Shown here: in pieces, positions 31,584 through 36,722 of the stretch | How positions within the stretch are numbered: position 1 is the first letter of the stretch | How the letters are laid out: each line of letters starts with the position of its first letter | Source of the DNA: Methanobacteriota archaeon | GTDB taxonomy: Archaea; Thermoplasmatota; Thermoplasmata; RBG-16-68-12; JAJISG01 | DNA: 36,722 nt | Direction: 5' to 3' | Assembly: GCA_030594205.1 (NCBI GenBank) | Contig: JAUVFR010000013.1 | Span: forward strand, 1-36,722 | Position numbers and translations under genes: made by a program | Notes under the pieces: model-generated | Databases searched by the model: none | What the model saw: the letters and a program-made list of their open reading frames with translations, nothing else | What the model was told of the DNA's origin: nothing

Positions 31584-32321
31584 TCAGATGGCCTCCAGCT
31601 TGGCCGGTCGACCGACGGAGACTGCGCGGGTGATTTCAAAGGAATCTCCGTTCCAGATGAGGGCGAAGGAACCCATTTCGTGCTTCGTTGCCCGCATCTT
31701 CACGCAGCGGATGCGTCGTTGGACGTCGAGATCCGAGACGGAGTAGAGGGAGAGATGAATGATGCCGTCCGCCAGGAACGCCTCGTCCGAATCGCCCAAT
31801 CCGCGAGGGCCCCCGACGGTCTCCGACAGGAGGAAAGTGGTGGCACCTAGGTCCTTCAACCACTCGAAGAGGTAGAAAAGGTCCGTGCGCCGCGCGTCGA
31901 AGTTGGCTAGGGTTTCGAGGACATTCAGGGAGTCAATGACCAGAAACTGGTAGGGGTCAGACTCCATCAGGTTCGTAAGATACGCCTTCAGCAAGGTGTT
32001 CCATGAGCCCTCTGCCTTGATGAAGGAGAGGTTCTTGCGGAGGGCGGCCATGTCGAAGAGGGAGATACTCTTGTACGCCTTCGCGTCGGACATCCCCATG
32101 GACTCCACGTGAGCGACGAGGGAGCCCTTGCTCTGCTCCAGCGTGAGATAGAGGCCGTTGGTTCCCGCGGTGCGCGCGTTGTGGTAGAGGATGCTGAACC
32201 CAAGCGTGGACTTCATGGTCCCAGGGGCCCCCGTGATCAGCACGATGTGACCCTCCGGGATGCCCCCCTGGAGGATCTCATCCAGCCCTTTCACATGGGT
32301 ACTCAAACGGTTTTTCGTCAA
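31584..32321 (-). CDS. KaiC-like RecA-superfamily ATPase (single domain)
   Basis: The 245-residue protein starts LSTHVKGLDEILQGGIPEGH, the KaiC/GvpD N-terminal pattern, with Walker A GAPGTMKST at 31-39 and Walker B FLVIDSLNVLE near 130. It has one KaiC domain rather than two. Archaeal single-domain KaiC proteins are thought to act in signalling; no clock role is known. The start is TTG 32321: a TTTTTAG box is centred about 28 bases upstream, predicting a leaderless TTG transcript. It ends 75 bases before the polyprenyl synthase promoter and seems monocistronic. Confidence 0.88.
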   Translation of the reverse strand: MTKNRLSTHVKGLDEILQGGIPEGHIVLITGAPGTMKSTLGFSILYHNARTAGTNGLYLTLEQSKGSLVAHVESMGMSDAKAYKSISLFDMAALRKNLSFIKAEGSWNTLLKAYLTNLMESDPYQFLVIDSLNVLETLANFDARRTDLFYLFEWLKDLGATTFLLSETVGGPRGLGDSDEAFLADGIIHLSLYSVSDLDVQRRIRCVKMRATKHEMGSFALIWNGDSFEITRAVSVGRPAKLEAI

Positions 32322-32346
32322 GGCGCCCCCTCTGGCTCCTCCTCTT

Positions 32347-32353
32347 CTAAAAA
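32347..32353 (-). promoter_or_regulatory. TATA-like box of the KaiC-like gene
   Basis: GTTTTTAGAA on the minus strand, centred about 28-29 bases before TTG 32321. Confidence 0.5.
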
Positions 32354-32394
32354 CTGTTCGTGGCGGTTACGGTCGCTGATAATCGCACCTCCCC

Positions 32395-33699
32395 CTAGCC
32401 TCGAGCGCGATTCCGACTTGCGGTCTTCTCCGCCAGGGGGGCTGGGGTTCTCGGAGACCTCTCTGCCGCCCTTCGAATGCCGGGCGCCGCCGCCTCAATA
32501 TAGGCGTGAATCATCTCGTCGTTTTTTCCGATCCACTCCGCGAGGAGCACCACAGGAAGCATGACGGCGCTGAAAGGGAAGTACTGGTGGGGGTCCGCGT
32601 AGGATGGGCTGACGATCTCGAGACCCCGCGAGGCGATGTTGGCCAGGCGCACGATGTGCGTCCGATAGTCATCGAGAGTGAGTTCGGGCTTGAACCCCTG
32701 CAGAGAACGGAGAGGACGGAGCTCTTTCTCCCGCATGGCGACCAGCGAGAGGTTGGCCAGGCCATCACGAAGGTCTTGATGGATGCCCCCCACGGTATTC
32801 AGCAGGATGATGACGGCATCGTAGAGTGACCATCCTCTGAGGAGGGTCTTGAGCTTCCGTGCCCGAAGGCGTCGGTCAACGAAGGCGGCGTCGATCAGGT
32901 TGAGACGCGCAGCACCTCCAATGTAACTGGAAAGGCGCTCATACCACTTGAGGGAGCCATCGGCCGCGTGGAAGCTTCGGGCGATGGACGCGAGCTTCGG
33001 GATGTCCAGCATGGCCTCCTTCTGGAACATGGTTAGGGCCTGGCCCAGGGCTGCCCGCTCCTCTAGCTTCTCCATCTCGTAGAAGAGGCGCCCGCCGTGA
33101 GGCGAGTCGTGAAACAGCCGGTTGAAATGAAGGGAGATGGTGACGATGGTCTCGAACAGATCCAGCTGTTCCTGCCCCAGACCCCCCATCAGCCGCTTCA
33201 TGAAGGCATTGGGATTCAGCGAGGGGTCCGTCATGGAGGAGAGAACAAGGTGGTAGAGGTCCTTCGCCTCGAGGTACCCTGAGGGACCCTTGTCGATGAC
33301 ATCGTCCAAGATGCCCTCCTGGCACGCGTAAAGGACCTTGGCCACGAGAGCCCGCTTCAGATTGTCTTCACTCATCCAGCGGGAGTACATCCGAGAGATC
33401 ATGCACGATCCCGCGGCGAAGCGGAGATCCTGAGGGTAATTCCAGGCCAGCTCGGTCGCCTCGAAGAGGGCTTGATTGGAGAACCCCTTGGGTCGGAGAT
33501 CGACGAGGACAGACCCAGCGCTGCCCGCCATGGTCCGGACGTGGTCCTGCGTGCGCGTCAAATGATGCTGGAACAGATCCCGATCAATCCCAAGGTCAAA
33601 GTGTTCCACAAGGCCGAGCGCATACCCCCCGAGCTTGGAGACGTTTCCCGCGATGCGCTCGACATCGGCGGGGCTGAGGGCCACCTCTCGGCTGAGCAT
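32395..33699 (-). CDS. Unknown all-helical protein with DDxxD and NSE-like motifs
   Basis: I do not recognise this 434-residue protein. It looks almost entirely alpha-helical, without signal peptide or clear membrane spans. Residues 130-136 read ILDDVID, a DDxxD motif like that of class I isoprenoid synthases. Residues 301-309 read NTVGGIHQD, with the N-x3-(S/T/G)-x3-(E/D) spacing of the second metal motif in terpene synthases. An arginine-rich stretch (FVDRRLRARKLKTLLRG) lies before it. A class I terpenoid-synthase-like fold is therefore possible but unproven; both motifs could be chance in a helical protein. The gene has a strong AGGAGG ribosome site before ATG 33699, unlike its leaderless neighbours. 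The C-terminal 30 residues look disordered. Confidence 0.8.
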   Translation of the reverse strand: MLSREVALSPADVERIAGNVSKLGGYALGLVEHFDLGIDRDLFQHHLTRTQDHVRTMAGSAGSVLVDLRPKGFSNQALFEATELAWNYPQDLRFAAGSCMISRMYSRWMSEDNLKRALVAKVLYACQEGILDDVIDKGPSGYLEAKDLYHLVLSSMTDPSLNPNAFMKRLMGGLGQEQLDLFETIVTISLHFNRLFHDSPHGGRLFYEMEKLEERAALGQALTMFQKEAMLDIPKLASIARSFHAADGSLKWYERLSSYIGGAARLNLIDAAFVDRRLRARKLKTLLRGWSLYDAVIILLNTVGGIHQDLRDGLANLSLVAMREKELRPLRSLQGFKPELTLDDYRTHIVRLANIASRGLEIVSPSYADPHQYFPFSAVMLPVVLLAEWIGKNDEMIHAYIEAAAPGIRRAAERSPRTPAPLAEKTASRNRARG

Positions 33700-33828
33700 T
33701 GTCCTCCTGCGCAGCGCGCGAGGGAGCCGTGGGCCTCCGGGTGTCTAAACCCGCGTCTGAGAAATTCAAAGATGATTCTCAGTCTCGAGGCCATGGCCTC
33801 TGCCCGTTGATAACCACGAGTCTACTCA

Positions 33829-33836
33829 TTTTATAG
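33829..33836 (+). promoter_or_regulatory. TATA box of the DUF835 gene
   Basis: ATTTTATAGG; the predicted transcript start is near 33860, about 14 bases before the ATT at 33874 and 65 before GTG 33925. Confidence 0.55.
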
Positions 33837-33873
33837 GTCCTAAGGCGAGAATGCGAGACTAAGACACGGGGCG

Positions 33874-35172
33874 ATTGCCATTCTCGAGGTCCTCGCGGCG
33901 GCAGCGGCCGTCTTTCTTTCCGGGGTGCTAGTGGCCGCCCTCGTCCGACAGACCACCGGGAAGGCGTTTCAGAAGAAACTCCTCATCGTGGCCATCATCC
34001 TGCTTCTGGCCGCCGTCGTGTCCAACCTGGTCATCAACTTCGTGCTCCGACCCGGGAGTCCCGAAGGCATCATCGTCCTCAGTAAGCGGGTGCAGGCGAC
34101 CTTTGACATCCTGTTCGCCCTCGCGATCGGCGCGTTCCTCGTGGCGATGACACGCACCCAGATCAACTCGTTCCGGGACTTCCGGGACTACATGGTGAAC
34201 GAGTTCCCGAACTCGTACCTGATCTATGCGTTCATCCAGGTCCTCGGCATCTTCAGCGTTCTCACGACAGGCGCGACGGTCGTGTTCACAGGCCCGACCA
34301 CGTACATCATCAGCTTCCCGTCGTGGTTTCTCATCATGATGATGGTGGTCGCGGCTAGCTTCCTGATCTACGTGCCTTACAACCTCTTGGGGTACCTGCG
34401 CACCGTCAAGCCCGCACCCCGACGAGTCAAGCGGACCACCTACCTCATTCTCGTCGCCTTGCAGGGCTACTCGATCACCGAACTCCTCACCGAGGTGGTC
34501 CTCCCGAACATGGGTATCGACATCCGTCTCCTGGGATTCCTCATCAACGTCGCCCTGCTGTCCCTCGTCGCCCTCGCTTTCAGGAAACGGAGTTCCGTAC
34601 AGGAGTTTCTGGTCCCGGTTCCCGAAGCGCACCTCGACACGGCCCCCAGCTTCGACCTTGACCGCGGCTACGCCTACCTGATTCCAGGGGACAACCCGGC
34701 CCACAGCCTCGAGATCTTCACCGACATGGTCACCCACGGCGTGCGGGGCCTCTGCGTGACGCGCGAATACCCCGACCGGGTGGCCCAGGCCTACGGACTG
34801 GAGAAGACACCCATCCTCTGGCTCAGTCGCGTCGTCAGCGACCAGAATTGCCTGCGCCCGACGCCCCTCGAGAACGTTGCCATGGCCATCGACCATTTCC
34901 TGGAACAGAGCGAGGGCAGCGTCGTCCTCCTCGACGGCGTCGAGTACCTCATTTCCCACAACGACTTTTATTCCATCCTGACCTTGCTCCATGATCTGAA
35001 CGAGCGGGTGTCCCTCACGAACGCGGTGCTCCTGCTCCCAGTGGATCCGCACGCGATCGAGGCCCGAGAGTTCAACCTGCTCAAAAGGGACCTCCGTGTC
35101 CTCCATCCCGGCGCCCCCTCGACCCCGTCGACGCCCGACGAGGTGCCTCCAGAGCCCTATGTCAGAGGATGA
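33874..35172 (+). CDS. Polytopic membrane protein with C-terminal DUF835 domain
   Basis: The C-terminal 180 residues are DUF835: GYAYLIPGDNPAHSLEIF, GLCVTREYPDRVAQAYGL, PILWLSRVVSDQNC, VVLLDGVEYLISHNDFY and LLPVDPHAI. About six or seven transmembrane helices precede it, for example KLLIVAIILLLAAVVSNLVI and IISFPSWFLIMMMVVAASFL. DUF835 occurs mainly in archaea, often with sensor domains, so a signalling role is likely. The first canonical start in frame is GTG 33925, but a complete hydrophobic helix (AILEVLAAAAAVFLSGVLVA) is encoded just upstream, from ATT 33874, with no ATG, GTG or TTG after the stop at 33841. I therefore place the start at ATT with caution. Confidence 0.82.
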   Translation: MAILEVLAAAAAVFLSGVLVAALVRQTTGKAFQKKLLIVAIILLLAAVVSNLVINFVLRPGSPEGIIVLSKRVQATFDILFALAIGAFLVAMTRTQINSFRDFRDYMVNEFPNSYLIYAFIQVLGIFSVLTTGATVVFTGPTTYIISFPSWFLIMMMVVAASFLIYVPYNLLGYLRTVKPAPRRVKRTTYLILVALQGYSITELLTEVVLPNMGIDIRLLGFLINVALLSLVALAFRKRSSVQEFLVPVPEAHLDTAPSFDLDRGYAYLIPGDNPAHSLEIFTDMVTHGVRGLCVTREYPDRVAQAYGLEKTPILWLSRVVSDQNCLRPTPLENVAMAIDHFLEQSEGSVVLLDGVEYLISHNDFYSILTLLHDLNERVSLTNAVLLLPVDPHAIEAREFNLLKRDLRVLHPGAPSTPSTPDEVPPEPYVRG

Positions 35173-35207
35173 GTGCCCTCGCAGCCGTCAAAGGGTTGAA
35201 CCCGCCC

Positions 35208-35215
35208 CTTTAAGC
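35208..35215 (+). promoter_or_regulatory. TATA box of the thioredoxin gene
   Basis: CTTTAAGC is centred 27 bases before GTG 35238, supporting a leaderless GTG start rather than ATG 35244. Confidence 0.55.
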
Positions 35216-35237
35216 TTGGGACCCATCTAATCTAATC

Positions 35238-35645
35238 GTGCCCATGGACGAACTCGAGAACATTCGGAAGCAGAAGCTCAAGGAACTCGAGGAGCGGGCC
35301 GCCAGGCCGGACTCGAGCGCCCTGGGAGCCCCCTTCAAGCTTCACGACGCCACCTTCGACGAGGAAATGGCCAAGCACGAACTCATCCTGGTGGATTTCT
35401 GGGCCCCCTGGTGCGGCCCTTGCCGCATGGTGGCCCCCGTCATCGAACAGCTCGCGAAGGACTACCAGGGACGCGTTTCCTTCGGGAAGCTCAACACGGA
35501 CAACAACCAGACGACTGCCATGCGCTTCCGCGTGACGTCCATCCCTACGCTCATCCTGTTCCGCGACGGCAAGCCTGTCGACCAGATCATCGGCGCGGTC
35601 CCGCGGCAGCAGCTCGAGGGGATGCTCGACCGGCACCTGACCTAG
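35238..35645 (+). CDS. Thioredoxin
   Basis: The 135-residue protein has a thioredoxin fold with active site FWAPWCGPCRMVAP (cysteines 59 and 62) and the cis-proline segment TSIPTLILFRDGK. It reduces disulfides in cytosolic proteins. An N-terminal helix of about 25 residues (DELENIRKQKLKELEERA) precedes the fold; it resembles the first helix of the PDCD5 protein encoded at 23982-24311. Its 3' end overlaps the Mrp gene by four bases, convergently. GTG 35238 fits the promoter; ATG 35244 is two codons inside. Confidence 0.94.
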   Translation: MPMDELENIRKQKLKELEERAARPDSSALGAPFKLHDATFDEEMAKHELILVDFWAPWCGPCRMVAPVIEQLAKDYQGRVSFGKLNTDNNQTTAMRFRVTSIPTLILFRDGKPVDQIIGAVPRQQLEGMLDRHLT

Positions 35646-36514
35646 GCCGAGCCGTCTTCTTCGACGATCTTCGCGATCCGCTCCACGATCTCGGCGAACG
35701 CCCTGGCAGCCTGTGAATTCGGCTGCGAAAGGACGAAAGGCTTCCCGGCGTCCCCGCTCACGACGATTTCAGCCTCGAGCGGGATATGCCCGAGGAAGTT
35801 CAGTCCGAGCTCCTTCGCCGCTTGCTCGCCCCCGCCCCTCTTGAAGACGTCGTCGCGGTGCCCGCACTCGGGGCAGGTGTAGCCACTCATGTTCTCGATC
35901 ACGCCGATGATGGGCATGTTGAGGGTCCGGGCAAAGGAGATGGCCTTGCGGACGTCCAGGAGGGCCACCTCCTGGGGGGTGGTGACCACGATGGCGCCGT
36001 CTGCGTCCGGGATGTTCTGAGCGATGCTCAGGGGCTCGTCGCTCGTTCCGGGCGGGAGGTCAACGACGAGGTAATCGAGGTCGCCCCAATGGACGTCGCC
36101 GAGCATCTGATTGATGGCCTTCATTTTGAGCGGGCCTCGCCAAATCACCGCCTGGTCCTGGGTCTGAGCGAAGTATGCCATGGACATGACCCTCACGTCG
36201 TGGTAGCTGAGCGCGGGCTCGATGCCGTCGTCCCCCGCCAGCAACTTCACATCCTCCACTCCGAGAATCTTCGGCACGTCGGGCCCTGTGATGTCCACGT
36301 CCACGACCCCGACGTCCCGCTCCTTACCGAGGGCCACGGCCAGATTGGCCGCCACCGTGCTCTTTCCGACGCCCCCCTTGCCGCTCATAACGATGAGCTT
36401 GTGCTTCACCCGCTCCATGTTCTCAGAAATCTTAGTTCGCTCCTCCCACATCCGCATCATGTGAGGCGGGACCTCGGGAGCGCCTTCGGGGGAACCTTGG
36501 GGTGGATCAGCCAC
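35642..36514 (-). CDS. Mrp/NBP35-type iron-sulfur carrier P-loop ATPase
   Basis: The 290-residue protein has a deviant Walker A motif GKGGVGKST at 45-53, DLPPGTSDEPLSIAQ near 152-166 and the cluster-binding pair YTCPECGH (cysteines 214 and 217). Such ATPases carry 4Fe-4S clusters to target proteins as dimers. A flexible 25-residue N-terminal extension rich in proline lacks the four cysteines of eukaryotic Nbp35. The start is GTG 36514 after a GAGGTCG stretch. The radical SAM enzyme at 4808-6256 is the only evident iron-sulfur client in the window. Confidence 0.94.
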   Translation of the reverse strand: MADPPQGSPEGAPEVPPHMMRMWEERTKISENMERVKHKLIVMSGKGGVGKSTVAANLAVALGKERDVGVVDVDITGPDVPKILGVEDVKLLAGDDGIEPALSYHDVRVMSMAYFAQTQDQAVIWRGPLKMKAINQMLGDVHWGDLDYLVVDLPPGTSDEPLSIAQNIPDADGAIVVTTPQEVALLDVRKAISFARTLNMPIIGVIENMSGYTCPECGHRDDVFKRGGGEQAAKELGLNFLGHIPLEAEIVVSGDAGKPFVLSQPNSQAARAFAEIVERIAKIVEEDGSA

Positions 36515-36584
36515 GGTACGACCTCACGTCAAAAACGGGGGCGTCTTACAAGGGGTTTTGCCCATGGTCGCCGCGTCGGGGGCC

Positions 36585-36592
36585 TTTTATAG
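36585..36592 (+). promoter_or_regulatory. TATA box of the 3-hydroxyacyl-CoA dehydrogenase gene
   Basis: TTTTATAG centred about 30 bases before GTG 36619. Confidence 0.5.
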
Positions 36593-36618
36593 CCGCCAAC
36601 CGTCAGCGCCTTCGGGGA

Positions 36619-36722
36619 GTGGGCTTGAGGGCAGACGAGATCGAGCGCATCTCCGTCATCGGAGCGGGGGAAATGGGCCACGGGATCGCCGAGTTGGCCG
36701 TCCTCAACGGGTTCCAAGTGAC
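36619..36722 (+). CDS. 3-hydroxyacyl-CoA dehydrogenase, N-terminal fragment cut by window edge
   Basis: Direct translation gives about 34 residues ending at the window edge. ADEIERISVIGAGEMGHGIA is the NAD-binding start of 3-hydroxyacyl-CoA dehydrogenases of the FadB/Hbd type, with the glycine motif GAGEMG. The enzyme would oxidise 3-hydroxyacyl-CoA in fatty acid breakdown, or act in a related route. The rest, including the catalytic histidine, is outside. GTG 36619 and TTG 36625 are both in frame; the TATA box at 36585-36592 favours the GTG. Confidence 0.75.
   Translation, partial: MGLRADEIERISVIGAGEMGHGIAELAVLNGFQV

Noticed and set aside
33928-35106. 392-codon minus-strand frame
   Set aside because: Antisense to the DUF835 membrane protein; composition is extreme in D, E, G and H as expected for a shadow.
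1-36722. CRISPR array or insertion sequence
   Set aside because: I saw no regularly spaced repeats, no transposase genes and no terminal inverted repeats; the only mobile-element gene is the partial recombinase at the left edge.

Overview
The window is GC-rich archaeal chromosomal DNA. The gene set is purely archaeal: Rpo4, Rpo7, Spt4, ribosomal proteins S19e, S24e, S27ae, L21e, L31e and L39e, aIF6, Alba, Sec61beta, Pus10, NreA, MptE, a GTP-dependent dephospho-CoA kinase and archaeal phosphoglycerate mutase. A DUF835 membrane protein, many KaiC/TrmB/GGR-type proteins and split glycine decarboxylase point to a Thermoplasmatota-like euryarchaeon, but this assignment is an inference from gene content, not from a phylogenetic marker. 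Genes are tightly packed. Many first genes have a TATA box centred about 27 nt before the start codon, so leaderless mRNAs, often with GTG or TTG starts, look like the rule here.

Layout: 1-2035 is an accessory edge with a cut-off tyrosine recombinase, an aminoglycoside-type nucleotidyltransferase and a GrpB protein. 2117-4747 holds a PIN/ATPase/KH protein and a SAM hydrolase. 4808-9439 holds a radical SAM enzyme, a long non-coding gap, a Ras-like GTPase, a small membrane protein and apgM. 9574-11295 is the rpo7-spt4-dephosphoCoA kinase-S24e-S27ae operon. A tRNA-Arg(CCG) gene that appears to be interrupted by two non-canonical introns (D-loop and T-loop) lies at 11583-11707. 11736-13994 has two Nudix hydrolases and NreA. 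14061-16454 is the Pus10-L21e-Rpo4-DUF655 operon, followed by Alba, Sec61beta, a beta-grasp protein and gcvPA/gcvPB. 20266-24774 holds MptE-DUF373, a metallo-hydrolase and the S19e-PDCD5-L39e-L31e-aIF6 operon. 24882-31508 is rich in isoprenoid and quinone functions: UbiX, TrmB regulator plus geranylgeranyl reductase, aCPSF2-type nuclease, then a polyprenyl diphosphate synthase-methyltransferase-reductase operon. 31584-36722 has a KaiC-like ATPase, an unknown helical protein with isoprenoid-synthase-like motifs, a DUF835 membrane protein, thioredoxin, Mrp and the start of a 3-hydroxyacyl-CoA dehydrogenase.

How the genes work together: most operons are core translation and transcription. The 28737-31508 operon looks like a quinone side-chain unit: it would make a polyprenyl chain, methylate the ring and saturate the chain. 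The most unusual items are the doubly interrupted tRNA gene, two genes whose protein clearly begins upstream of any ATG/GTG/TTG (apparent ATC and ATT starts), a Nudix gene with a pair of compensating frameshifts, and the DDxxD-bearing protein of unknown function.
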